A stretch of 61,627 nucleotides of DNA from an uncultured Ruminococcus sp. (lineage in GTDB: Bacteria > Bacillota > Clostridia > UBA1212). The position numbers and the translations under genes were made by a program. The notes under the pieces are model-generated. The model searched no databases. It was given only the letters and a program-made list of their open reading frames with translations, and was not told the origin of the DNA. Shown here piece by piece: positions 8,961 to 17,683 of this stretch (within the stretch, counting starts at the first letter, position 1; each line of letters opens with the position of its first letter). Where the stretch lies: assembly GCA_902792515.1 (NCBI GenBank), contig CADAZX010000023.1:1-61627 (forward strand), written 5' to 3'.

Positions 8961-10175
8961 TTGAGAATTTTCATTGATGAAGACGGATCTCCTTCGATTC
9001 CGCCGCTAACAAATGAAGATATGATTTTCGAGGAGGACGGCTCCGCGCTGCTCGCTTATCTGAAGAAAAGAAAATGCGTTAAACTGTTCGTCGTTGCAGA
9101 CAGTTCTTTTGACCATCTCCCGATAGCGGACAAGATAAGGAATCTGAACGTTGATAAAGTCTATTTCAGCGGTTTTCACCCGAATCCGCTTTACGAAGAG
9201 GTGGTAAAGGGCGTCAAGGCGTTCAAAAGGGGAAAATGCGACTCAATTCTGGCAGTCGGAGGCGGCAGCGCAATCGACGTCGCGAAATGCGTCAAACTCT
9301 ATTGCAGAGCCGGAGACGAGTCAAAGCTCGGAAACTATCTTACGCAGGACCTTAGCGGTGTAAACATCGCCGACATCCCTCTTATCGCCGTTCCTACGAC
9401 AGCCGGAACCGGAAGCGAGGCGACAAGATACGCGGTAATCTATTATGAAGGCGAAAAGCAGTCCGTTACCGATCCGAGGATCGTTCCCGACCTTGCAGTT
9501 CTTTGGCCGGAAGTACTGGCGACGCTTCCGCCTTACCAGAAACGGGCAACTTTTCTCGACGCGCTATGTCACTGCATCGAGAGCTGCTGGAGCATTAACG
9601 CCACCGCGATAAGCGCAAGGTTCGCAAAGTTTGCCGCAGGCCATCTGATGATGAATTACGCCCGGTATTTCGGAGTGGGGAAGAAGGAGGTTGCTCCCCG
9701 GGACAAGGACGCGAAAGACGTCTGGACGGAAATGATGTGCTCCGCTTATAACGCGGGGAGGGCGATCAACATAACTCAGACGACAGCCGGCCACGCGATG
9801 AGTTACAAGCTTACGTCGCTTTACGGAATAGCGCACGGTCACGCCGCGGCATCCTGCGTCAGGCTTTGTTTCGAAAAAATGCTTTCCGCCGCCGCGCGGG
9901 AATACAGCGGCGAGCTCCTGCCGCGGGACGAGTTCATTGAACTTTTCACGAGACTTGAATATACATCCAAAATCGTTTTCAACTGCCGCGCGGCGGAGTT
10001 CTGCGAAAGATTCGACAACATGATGGCAGAGCTTGGACTCAAATATCCCGAAATCAAAGAGGAGGACGTACCGCTCCTTGCCTCGTCCGTAAACCCGGTA
10101 CGGCTTAAGAACAGTCCGTACCCGTTCAAAAAAGAGGACTTTGTCGAGATGTACTCAAAGTTCATAGAAAAATAA
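8961..10175 (+). CDS. Iron-containing alcohol dehydrogenase (phosphonoacetaldehyde-reductase-like)
   Basis: A 404-residue group III alcohol dehydrogenase that should interconvert an aldehyde and an alcohol with NAD(P)H. The nucleotide motif GGGSAIDVAK is near residue 100, PTTAGTGSEAT follows, and the four metal ligands are in place at Asp200, His204, His278 and His292. The run TQTTAGHAMSYKLTSLYGIA is typical of the subgroup annotated as phosphonoacetaldehyde reductase. No phosphonate genes are nearby, so an aldehyde from sugar metabolism is just as likely. The start is TTG at 8961, supported by AAGGAG 7 bases upstream, which overlaps the end of the preceding gene and suggests translational coupling. 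It is the last gene of the operon and is followed by a strong terminator. Confidence 0.85.
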   Translation: MRIFIDEDGSPSIPPLTNEDMIFEEDGSALLAYLKKRKCVKLFVVADSSFDHLPIADKIRNLNVDKVYFSGFHPNPLYEEVVKGVKAFKRGKCDSILAVGGGSAIDVAKCVKLYCRAGDESKLGNYLTQDLSGVNIADIPLIAVPTTAGTGSEATRYAVIYYEGEKQSVTDPRIVPDLAVLWPEVLATLPPYQKRATFLDALCHCIESCWSINATAISARFAKFAAGHLMMNYARYFGVGKKEVAPRDKDAKDVWTEMMCSAYNAGRAINITQTTAGHAMSYKLTSLYGIAHGHAAASCVRLCFEKMLSAAAREYSGELLPRDEFIELFTRLEYTSKIVFNCRAAEFCERFDNMMAELGLKYPEIKEEDVPLLASSVNPVRLKNSPYPFKKEDFVEMYSKFIEK

Positions 10176-10181
10176 TAGAAA

Positions 10182-10222
10182 CGGCGGAGGCTCTTTTACA
10201 GCGAAAGCCTCCGCCGCTTTTA
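10182..10222 (+). terminator. Rho-independent terminator after the alcohol dehydrogenase
   Basis: An 11-bp perfect stem (10182-10192 with 10206-10216) with a 13-base loop is followed by CTTTTA. It may also stop the convergent minus-strand gene that ends at 10268. Confidence 0.8.
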
Positions 10223-10267
10223 TAATCTGTTTTTGCCTTTATTTAGGCGATTCCTGAAGGAATTAAC

Positions 10268-11644
10268 TCACTCGATAATCACAAAATTTGCGGCGCCGGG
10301 GCCTGGTTTAAGCTGTATTTCGCTGTCCGCGCCCATGCCGGAAAGTCCCTCCGGCGTCCAGATCTTGTACTTGGCTATATCGCTAAGAGTAAGCGTTACG
10401 GGGGTCGAAAGGGACGTGTCGCAGTTTACGACGTAGAGTCCTTTTCTACCGTTCGCGTCCTCGAAGCAGCCCGCGAGTACGGCCCCTTCAGAGGAGATTT
10501 TTTTGACGCCGGCGAAACCTTTAAGGTTGTAATAATCCGGTATGTTTTCGACCCAGGATTCGTCGATCGAATTGTACATAAGTCCTTTGAAGTCGAAATC
10601 GAGGTAGACGCCTTTCATACCGTTGCTCTCTTTAATCGTCTCGTGAACGTTGTGATAGCGCTCGGTCGGCTCGCCGTCAAACGTAACCATGCCCTGGAAG
10701 AAGCCCTCGGCCGTTTCGCCGTCGACCGGCGTCACGTAAAGGAAGTATGAATATCCTTTGAGACCGAAAAGCAGGTGGATGTTGGTAAGAAGGCGAAGCT
10801 CCTCTTTGTTAGGCGTCCTCGTTCCTGCCCACTCGCCGCACTGAACGTATCCCCACGCTCCGAGCCCGTGATCGGAGGCGGTTTTCGCTATGTCGCAGAA
10901 GTTCGAAATCATTCGCGCATAGTTTTTAACGTCATTAGACTGCTTCGCCCTGTAGGGGTAATTGTCAAACGAAACTATGTCCGAAAATGCAACGTCGTAG
11001 TATCTCTTGAGATACGTCTGGTAGTAACTGAGTCCGTCCTCGCCCTCAGCCGGAACGGCGCACTGTTCGGCGGACGCATAATTCGGAAAGAAGTTTATAA
11101 GGACGACTTTTTCCGGACCGGCAGCTTCTTTGACGCGTTCGTATTCCTTGCCGAGGAGTTCAAAATTATCCGCTGAAGGTTCGTCGAAAAGGTTGTATCC
11201 GATGACGGCGGGATGGTCGTTGTTGACTTTCACAATTTTAACGATTCCGTCGATCTGCTTTTCGTTTGTGATCCTGTTCATAGAGAGAATGACCTTGAGA
11301 CCGTTCTTTTCGCACGCGGTGAGAGTTTTCTCCAAAAACTTCTTGGCGTTGGCCTCCTGGTACGTGGCGACCATATTGATGCCTGCGGCTTTCACCTTGG
11401 CGTATTCTTCGTCGAATTTCTCCTGAGAAGCGCTCGCTTTAATGCGGGGGGTGATGAAAATGCCGCGCACCGGCTCCTTATAGGGCGTCGCTTCGTATTC
11501 CGCGAGAAGCTCCTCCTCCGTTGCCTTGTACTTTTTCGAATCGGGAGTAACGTCGCCTGAAGGTTTTTTGTCGCAGGCGCCTGTCACGGAGAAAGCGCAG
11601 AGCGTTGCCAGAACGGCGGCGACTATTTTAAAAACTCGTTTCAT
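10268..11644 (-). CDS. Exported TIM-barrel lipoprotein, glycoside-hydrolase-like
   Basis: A 458-residue lipoprotein: the signal peptide ends VTGAC (Cys24), followed by a short polar linker. The core resembles a clan GH-A (beta/alpha)8 barrel. RGIFITPRI marks strand 1, KAAGINMV and GLKVILSMN are next, and HPAVIGYNLFDEPS places a candidate acid/base glutamate at about residue 155. SFDNYPYR and WGYVQCGEW follow, with a C-terminal beta-rich domain (GLYVVNCDTS). I cannot assign it to a numbered GH family, so activity on plant or host polysaccharide is inference. The ATG at 11644 has GGAGG 7 bases upstream and starts a signal peptide, whereas the frame extended to 11746 crosses the divergent promoter. 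It is transcribed away from the isomerase/dehydrogenase pair, and a half-site of the operator found there recurs just upstream of its ribosome binding site. Confidence 0.75.
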   Translation of the reverse strand: MKRVFKIVAAVLATLCAFSVTGACDKKPSGDVTPDSKKYKATEEELLAEYEATPYKEPVRGIFITPRIKASASQEKFDEEYAKVKAAGINMVATYQEANAKKFLEKTLTACEKNGLKVILSMNRITNEKQIDGIVKIVKVNNDHPAVIGYNLFDEPSADNFELLGKEYERVKEAAGPEKVVLINFFPNYASAEQCAVPAEGEDGLSYYQTYLKRYYDVAFSDIVSFDNYPYRAKQSNDVKNYARMISNFCDIAKTASDHGLGAWGYVQCGEWAGTRTPNKEELRLLTNIHLLFGLKGYSYFLYVTPVDGETAEGFFQGMVTFDGEPTERYHNVHETIKESNGMKGVYLDFDFKGLMYNSIDESWVENIPDYYNLKGFAGVKKISSEGAVLAGCFEDANGRKGLYVVNCDTSLSTPVTLTLSDIAKYKIWTPEGLSGMGADSEIQLKPGPGAANFVIIE

Positions 11645-11718
11645 GAAAGCCTCCGGAATCATTTTAAAGTTTCCCGGTTTAAAAATTCCTTTAAGAGTGA
11701 AAGTTTGCTCAAAAACGG

Positions 11719-11747
11719 TTGAAATAGCCGGGCAAAAATGATACAAT
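11719..11747 (+). promoter_or_regulatory. Promoter of the isomerase/Gfo-Idh-MocA operon
   Basis: TTGAAA at 11719-11724, a 17-base spacer, and TACAAT at 11742-11747. The -10 lies inside a 19-bp inverted repeat, so a bound repressor would block RNA polymerase. Confidence 0.75.
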
Positions 11748-11753
11748 CATTTT
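11735..11753. promoter_or_regulatory. 19-bp inverted repeat overlapping the -10, probable operator
   Basis: AAAATGAT, ACA, ATCATTTT: two perfect 8-bp arms separated by 3 bases. The element AATCATTTTAA (11745-11755) recurs at 11657-11667 just upstream of the divergent lipoprotein gene, so one regulator may act on both directions. Confidence 0.55.
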
Positions 11754-11816
11754 AACATAAACCGGAGCGAAAATACACTCAAATTTTCGACGACGGTTGC
11801 GAAAACGGAGGTATTT

Positions 11817-12650
11817 ATGAATAAATTTCCGATAGGACTTCAGCTCTATTCCGTAAGAGACGATCTTGCCGCCGATTTTGAAGGCACACTCAAGGCAGTC
11901 GCTGAAATGGGATACGACGGCGTCGAGTTCGCGGGACTCTGCGGCAAAAGTGCCGAAGAGGCTAAAGCGCTCTGCGAAAAGTACGGACTTGTGCCCGTAT
12001 CTGCGCATATTCCGTTCACCGACATGATGCAGGACCCCGACGGCGCGATTTCCGAGTACGCGAAGATCGGCGTAAAATACATCGCGATCCCTTATCTTAC
12101 CGAGGAGTACAGACCGGGTCACGAGAAGTTCGGCGAAGTTATTGAAGGCGCCAAGATTCTCGGAAACGTCTGCAAGAAGTACGGTATAAGGCTTCTTTAC
12201 CACAACCACGATTTTGAATTCGTGAAAATCGACGGCGAGTACGCGCTCGATATCTTGTACAGCGAAGTTCCCGCGGATATTCTCGCGACCGAGCTTGACA
12301 CGTGCTGGGTCAACGTCGGCGGCGCGGATCCCGCTGCCTATATTAGAAAGTACTCGGGCAGATCTCCCGTTGTCCACCTTAAAGACTTCGTTATGCCGGG
12401 CAAAAAACCGGCGAAAATGTACGCGCTCATCGGTATCGACGACGGCGATCAGAAAGACGCCGAGAAGGAAGAGGCTTTCGGCTTCAGACCTGTCGGCTAT
12501 GGCGTTCAGAACGTTCCCGAGCTTTTCTCGGCTTCGCACGAGGCAGGCGCGGACTGGATAGTTGTCGAGCAGGACATGCCTTCGCTGGGAAAAACTCCGC
12601 TTGAGTGCGCGAAAATGAGTATTGATTACATTAAAACGATAAACAAATAA
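11817..12650 (+). CDS. Sugar phosphate isomerase/epimerase, xylose-isomerase-like TIM barrel
   Basis: A 277-residue cytoplasmic protein of the AP-endonuclease-2/xylose-isomerase-like family. It opens with IGLQLYSVRDDL, a hallmark of the IolE/hydroxypyruvate isomerase-like branch, followed by GYDGVEFAG, VSAHIPF, LLYHNHDFEF, ELDTCWVNVGGADP and VVHLKD. The His, Glu and Asp of these motifs are the expected divalent metal ligands. It probably isomerises or epimerises a keto-sugar. GGAGG lies just upstream and the next gene, a Gfo/Idh/MocA dehydrogenase, starts 15 bases after its stop. Such pairs act in inositol or 3-keto-sugar pathways, which is the likeliest role here, though the substrate is not visible. 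Confidence 0.8.
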   Translation: MNKFPIGLQLYSVRDDLAADFEGTLKAVAEMGYDGVEFAGLCGKSAEEAKALCEKYGLVPVSAHIPFTDMMQDPDGAISEYAKIGVKYIAIPYLTEEYRPGHEKFGEVIEGAKILGNVCKKYGIRLLYHNHDFEFVKIDGEYALDILYSEVPADILATELDTCWVNVGGADPAAYIRKYSGRSPVVHLKDFVMPGKKPAKMYALIGIDDGDQKDAEKEEAFGFRPVGYGVQNVPELFSASHEAGADWIVVEQDMPSLGKTPLECAKMSIDYIKTINK

Positions 12651-12664
12651 ATTCGGAGGTTAAT

Positions 12665-13810
12665 ATGTCAGATCAGGTATTGAACAGTTTTACACCCACA
12701 GTTGAGAAAGAGGCCGAGAAAGCCGACAGAAAGTTCAGATACGGTATTATCGGTACCGGCTGGATAGCCGAGGCCCACGCTCTCGTTCTTAAAGAAATGG
12801 AAGACGTCGAGGTCGTCGCGATGGCTGACCTCATCCCCGGAAAAGCAGAGAGATTCGCGAAGAGATACGGCTTCGACCTCAGCAAAGTTCATTTCTATCC
12901 CTCTCACAAAGAGATGATCGACAACGAGCAGCTTGACGGCGTTTCCGTCTGCACCTACAACGCGACCCACGCGGAGTGCACGATCTACGCCTTAAAACAC
13001 GGTGTAAACGTTCTTCTCGAAAAGCCCTTCACGGTCACGACCGAAGAGGCGATTGAAGTTTGCAAGGCCGAGAAAGAATCCGGAAAGCTTCTCACCATCG
13101 GCTTCCAGCCCAGAATGGACCGCAACATGCAGGAGATCAAGCGCATCGTTGAGGCGGGCGAGCTCGGCAAGGTTTACTACATCAGAATCGGCGGCGGCAG
13201 AAGAAGAGGCATCCCGAACTCCACGTTCATCGAAAAGAGAACGGCCGGTATCGGCGCGCTCGGCGATATCGGCTGCTACGCTCTCGACATGGTGCTCAAC
13301 GCTATCGGCTACCCGAAGCCGCTCACGGTCACCGGTTACAAGTCGGCTTTCTTCGGACCCAACCCGAAGTACAACAACCCGACCGACGCAAAGAGATTCA
13401 ACGTTGACGACTTCGCGGCCGGCTTTATCAGACTTGACGGCGACATCGTTGTCGACTTCATCACTTCGTGGGCTTCCCACATCAACACACCCGGCGACAC
13501 GATCATCCTCGGCACCGAGGGCGCTCTCAGGATTCCTTCCACAGAGTGCTGGAACGGTTCCGTCGGCGGTCAGATGACGCTCTACAAGGACGTCGCGGGG
13601 CTCCAGACGGAGATCAAGCTTCCGCTGCTTCCCGAGCTTCCGAAAGGACTCTTCTACGAGAAGGTCCGCTCCTTCATCGACGCCTGCCGCCACAACCTTC
13701 CCGCGCCTGTTCCGTCCTCGCAGATCCTCTACAACCAGGCGATTATCGACGGTATCGTGAAATCCTCAGAGCTCGGACGCGAGATCGCAATTGAGATCCC
13801 GGAGATCTGA
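12665..13810 (+). CDS. Gfo/Idh/MocA family NAD(P)-dependent oxidoreductase
   Basis: A 381-residue dehydrogenase that should oxidise or reduce a sugar or inositol-type substrate. After a polar 23-residue lead, the Rossmann fold shows YGIIGTGWIAEAH, ADLIPGKAERFAKRYG and the conserved EKPF with catalytic Lys120. The C-terminal alpha/beta substrate domain contains the GDIGCYALDM stretch, with the usual aspartate and downstream tyrosine of the family. GGAGG is 5 bases upstream of ATG. It is cotranscribed with the isomerase and ends at a terminator. In related two-gene modules the dehydrogenase makes a 3-keto glycoside and the TIM barrel acts on it. That specific role is inference. Confidence 0.85.
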   Translation: MSDQVLNSFTPTVEKEAEKADRKFRYGIIGTGWIAEAHALVLKEMEDVEVVAMADLIPGKAERFAKRYGFDLSKVHFYPSHKEMIDNEQLDGVSVCTYNATHAECTIYALKHGVNVLLEKPFTVTTEEAIEVCKAEKESGKLLTIGFQPRMDRNMQEIKRIVEAGELGKVYYIRIGGGRRRGIPNSTFIEKRTAGIGALGDIGCYALDMVLNAIGYPKPLTVTGYKSAFFGPNPKYNNPTDAKRFNVDDFAAGFIRLDGDIVVDFITSWASHINTPGDTIILGTEGALRIPSTECWNGSVGGQMTLYKDVAGLQTEIKLPLLPELPKGLFYEKVRSFIDACRHNLPAPVPSSQILYNQAIIDGIVKSSELGREIAIEIPEI

Positions 13811-13834
13811 TCCTCAAATAAATAATAATTGTTT

Positions 13835-13874
13835 AACCCTGCCTCCGCATGCTTTTGCGGTTGCGGGGTTTTTT
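13835..13874 (+). terminator. Terminator after the dehydrogenase operon
   Basis: AACCCTGC (13835-13842) pairs with GCGGGGTT (13863-13870), and an inner CCGCA/TGCGG stem caps it. TTTT follows at 13871-13874. A two-base internal mismatch separates the stems. Confidence 0.7.
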
Positions 13875-13938
13875 ATGTTCTGAAAATAATATTCAAATTA
13901 TCCAAATTGCGGCAATTGCGGCAGGTTTTAATTTCTTA

Positions 13939-13967
13939 TAGAAACTTTAAGGATTGTATAGTATAAT
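13939..13967 (+). promoter_or_regulatory. Weak promoter before the fused ABC transporter
   Basis: A consensus TATAAT at 13962-13967 has only TAGAAA (4 of 6) 17 bases upstream at 13939-13944. A tandem AATTGCGGC duplication precedes it near 13904-13921. Confidence 0.4.
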
Positions 13968-13997
13968 TCCACGGAACATTTTATAAGAAGGTACGCA

Positions 13998-16900
13998 ATG
14001 CTTCAACTTGTAGACATTTCAAAATCATATAAACTAACGGGGCAGAAGGTGGAAGCCCTTAAAAACGTCTCGCTCAGCTTCGGCAGGAGCGAGTTTATCG
14101 CCGTGCTCGGACCTTCGGGCTGCGGAAAGACGACGCTTCTTAACGTTATCGGAGGTCTCGACAGATACGATTCGGGCGATTTGATCATCGAAGGGTGGTC
14201 AACGAAGAAGTACCGCGACAGGGACTGGGACACATACAGGAACCACTCGTGCGGATTCGTTTTCCAGAGCTACAACCTCATCCCGCACCAGACCGTTTTC
14301 GCGAACGTCGAGCTCTCGCTGACTTTGGCAGGTATTAAATCCAAAGAACGTAAAAGGCGCGTCAACGAGGCGCTTGACAGCGTAGGACTATCGGACCAGA
14401 AGAACAAAAAGCCGAACCAGATGTCCGGCGGTCAGATGCAGCGTGTCGCGATAGCGCGTGCGCTTGTAAACAACCCCGAGATCCTTCTCGCGGACGAACC
14501 CACCGGCGCGCTCGACAGTAAAACTTCCGAGCAAATAATGCAGATCCTCAGCGAGATCTCCAACGACAGGCTCATTATTATGGTGACCCACAATCCCGAG
14601 CTTGCGGAAAAATACGCCACGAGGATCATCAGGCTGATGGACGGCCGCGTCATTTCCGACGAGCCCAACACGCCTGCGGTCTTTGCGGCTGATGCTCGCG
14701 ACGATGGTTCAGCTCCCGCACAGGAACCCTGCGACGCGTCCGAAGAAACCGAAAAGATTAAAGCAGACGCTCTTGAAGAAACAGTACCGGCAGGCGATGC
14801 CGCGGAGACTTATAAACCTGTTTTTACCGAAAACAGGGGAATTATCGACACCGCGATCAACCGTTTCAGATCGATCTCCGAGGAATACGGGGAGGGCGAA
14901 AAAGCGCATTCAAGTCTTTTAAAAGAGGCCGCCGGCATCGCAATTGAAGCGGAAAACTCCGGAGAAAATGCCGGGAAAACTGCATCGCTTACAGAGCAAC
15001 ACAACGACGCCGGAACAGAGAACGAAGTAGCTGAAGCAACCGAAGCGGACATCGTTCGAGCTGGTGTAGTCGAAGATAACAAGGCGGTCACAGCCTCCGA
15101 AACTCCTGCAGACAATTCAGTAAATAATTCTCAAAAGTACTCGAAAGGGCGCAAAAAACGGACTTCGATGTCCTTTTTCACCGCGCTTTCGCTCTCCTTC
15201 AACAACCTGCTGACGAAAAAGGGCAGAACGTTCATGACGGCGTTCGCCGGCAGCATCGGTATTATCGGAATCGCGCTGATTCTGGCGATGTCCACGGGCG
15301 TCAACAGATTTATCGACGACGTTCAGAAAGACACGCTTTCCTCTTACCCGATATCAATCGAGGCGGAGGAGGTCGATCTTTCCTCAATTCTCGCTCAGAT
15401 GGCCGACAACACGGCGAAAAAGGATCCGCACGAACCCGGCATGATCTATTCGAGTTCGCGCGCCTACGACATGTTCAACGCGTTTTTCAGCGCCACCAAA
15501 AAGACGAACAACCTCGTCCAGTTCAAGAAATGGCTTGACTCGGAAATGGCCAAAGGACCGTCGGAGGGCAGGGACCGGAAGAATGATGCAAGCCTTTACG
15601 ACGTCGTAACCGCCGTAAGGTACGGCTACAACATGTCCCTGAAGACGTTTGTCAAAGACGAAAACGGCGAATACCGTTCGACCGATCTGTCAGGTCTTTA
15701 CAGTGATGCGGGAAGCGACAGCGGAATGTATTCCGTCTTTTCTCAGTCGGAATCAGGCTCGAGCTCGTTTTCGCTTTGGCACGAGCTGCTTCCCGGAAAA
15801 GACGGTGAGATCGTCGCCCCGATGATCAAAGATCAGTACGACCTTCTTTACGGCCGCTGGCCCGAAAAACTCGAGGACGTTGTCATCGTAGTCGACAGAA
15901 ACAACGAAGTCAACGATCTCGCGTTCTATACGTTGGGGCTGATGGGCGAGGACGAGCTGCGCAAAATGATTACCGCCGCGATGTCAAGGACCGTCATCGA
16001 GAATCAGACTCATTTCATTTCCTTCGAGGACCTTTCGACCGCTGAAGTCATGATGGTTCTTCCCGCCGATCTTTATACCGACCAGGACGGCGACGGCGTA
16101 TTTCAGTACGCGGGCGACGACAGATCTCTGCTCTCGATGATTGTCAGGAACGGCCTCAAGCTTAATATCTGCGGCGTTATAAGGAAGAACCCCGACGCGA
16201 CTTCGACAGGAATACCTTCGTCGGCGGTTTTCTGCTACACAAGTCTTCTTACCGACTACGTGATCGACAAAAACGCGGAATCTCCCGCTGCCGCGGCGCT
16301 TATCGCCTCAGAGGGCAAAAATATCGACATTCTGACCGGAAAGCCGTTTACGATCGAGGAGAACGAGCTTACAGAAGCCGAAAAGGCCGCGAAGGCAAAA
16401 GAGACAGTCGCGAACATGTCAGACGCCGAAAAGGCGGAGCTTTATAAAAAGATTCTGACGACGCCCGACGAAGAGTACATAAAAGAGCAGCTTGACAAGA
16501 TCATTGTCACCGACAACCGCGAGGAAGCGGAGAAAATGATCGCCGAGAACTACGGTCTTGACATTTCATTCATTTCCGACTACCTTAAATCTTATACCGA
16601 CGAAGAGCTTTTCGCGATGATAAGAGAGGGGGCGGAGGCGACTATACGCGAGAACTTCGCGAAGGAATCCGAGACCAAAATTCAGACGATCGTCAGGACG
16701 CCGACGGCCGAGGAGCACGATTTCTTCAAGAAGACGATTCTCGCGATGAACCCCGGCCGCGAAAAGGGAACCGCGTTGATTCTCAACTACTGGAGCGAAA
16801 CCGGGGCGATGCCTGCGGAAACCGGCGCTGCGTATCTTGCTTCACTCGACGACGTTTCTTTCAGCGTTTTCTATGACAGAATACTTGACAATATTACGGA

Positions 16901-17660
16901 CAAGCTCTATGCCGAACGCGCGGAGGGCGATCCGGCCGTAGCCGAGAGAAAACTCGCAGCGGCGCTTGACGAAGAAATCGGTTCTTCCGGCGAATCCAAG
17001 CTTGCCGAGTACTACGTCATGATCTCGCAGTCGGAGATTTCGGAGAACTCCTACGACAAAAATCTCGAGACGCTTGGCATTCTCGACACTGAAAATCCGG
17101 CTTATATCAGGATCTATCCCGCCACGTTCGAGGACAAGGATACGATAGCCGAAAAGATATCCGAATACAACAAAGGCGTCGAAAAGGACGATCAGATATC
17201 CTACACCGACTACGTTGCGGCTCTCATGTCGGGAATTACGACTATCATCAACGCGATCTCGTACGTGCTTATCGCGTTCGTTGCCGTCTCGCTTGTCGTT
17301 TCCTCGATAATGATCGGAATCATCACGTACATTTCCGTTCTCGAACGCACTAAAGAGATCGGAATACTGAGAGCCGTCGGCGCCTCGAAGAACGACGTAT
17401 CGCGCGTGTTCACTGCCGAGACGCTCATAATCGGATTTATCTCCGGACTGATAGGAATCGGAGCCTCGCTGATTCTCTGCTATCCTATCAACCTCATAAT
17501 TCACCACTACACCAATTTGGGCAATATCAACGCAGTTCTGCCGTGGCAGGCGTGCGTAGTGCTCGTAATAATCAGTATGCTGCTGACTCTGATCGCGGGT
17601 CTGTTCCCGTCGAGGTCGGCAGCGCACAAGGATCCTGTGGAAGCGCTCAGGACAGAATAA
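13998..17660 (+). CDS. ABC exporter with fused ATPase and MacB/FtsX-type permease
   Basis: A 1220-residue single-chain transporter half, expected to dimerise. The N-terminal ATPase (about 1-225) has GPSGCGKTT (about 37-45), the signature MSGGQMQRV (about 142) and LLADEPTGALDS (about 164), the LolD/MacB type. A low-complexity acidic linker of about 160 residues (226-390) follows. The first membrane helix is near 412-432 (SIGIIGIALILAM), then a very large extracytoplasmic region of about 640 residues, then three helices from about 1080 with the FtsX signature (ERTKEIGILRAVGAS) and a PVEALRTE end. MacB/FtsX-type (type VII) systems work as mechanotransmission machines exporting or extracting peptides and lipids rather than classical channels. 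Its substrate is unknown. A uridine-kinase-like gene follows after 23 bases. Confidence 0.85.
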   Translation: MLQLVDISKSYKLTGQKVEALKNVSLSFGRSEFIAVLGPSGCGKTTLLNVIGGLDRYDSGDLIIEGWSTKKYRDRDWDTYRNHSCGFVFQSYNLIPHQTVFANVELSLTLAGIKSKERKRRVNEALDSVGLSDQKNKKPNQMSGGQMQRVAIARALVNNPEILLADEPTGALDSKTSEQIMQILSEISNDRLIIMVTHNPELAEKYATRIIRLMDGRVISDEPNTPAVFAADARDDGSAPAQEPCDASEETEKIKADALEETVPAGDAAETYKPVFTENRGIIDTAINRFRSISEEYGEGEKAHSSLLKEAAGIAIEAENSGENAGKTASLTEQHNDAGTENEVAEATEADIVRAGVVEDNKAVTASETPADNSVNNSQKYSKGRKKRTSMSFFTALSLSFNNLLTKKGRTFMTAFAGSIGIIGIALILAMSTGVNRFIDDVQKDTLSSYPISIEAEEVDLSSILAQMADNTAKKDPHEPGMIYSSSRAYDMFNAFFSATKKTNNLVQFKKWLDSEMAKGPSEGRDRKNDASLYDVVTAVRYGYNMSLKTFVKDENGEYRSTDLSGLYSDAGSDSGMYSVFSQSESGSSSFSLWHELLPGKDGEIVAPMIKDQYDLLYGRWPEKLEDVVIVVDRNNEVNDLAFYTLGLMGEDELRKMITAAMSRTVIENQTHFISFEDLSTAEVMMVLPADLYTDQDGDGVFQYAGDDRSLLSMIVRNGLKLNICGVIRKNPDATSTGIPSSAVFCYTSLLTDYVIDKNAESPAAAALIASEGKNIDILTGKPFTIEENELTEAEKAAKAKETVANMSDAEKAELYKKILTTPDEEYIKEQLDKIIVTDNREEAEKMIAENYGLDISFISDYLKSYTDEELFAMIREGAEATIRENFAKESETKIQTIVRTPTAEEHDFFKKTILAMNPGREKGTALILNYWSETGAMPAETGAAYLASLDDVSFSVFYDRILDNITDKLYAERAEGDPAVAERKLAAALDEEIGSSGESKLAEYYVMISQSEISENSYDKNLETLGILDTENPAYIRIYPATFEDKDTIAEKISEYNKGVEKDDQISYTDYVAALMSGITTIINAISYVLIAFVAVSLVVSSIMIGIITYISVLERTKEIGILRAVGASKNDVSRVFTAETLIIGFISGLIGIGASLILCYPINLIIHHYTNLGNINAVLPWQACVVLVIISMLLTLIAGLFPSRSAAHKDPVEALRTE

Positions 17661-17683
17661 CAGTTTTACAAAGGAGATTTAAT

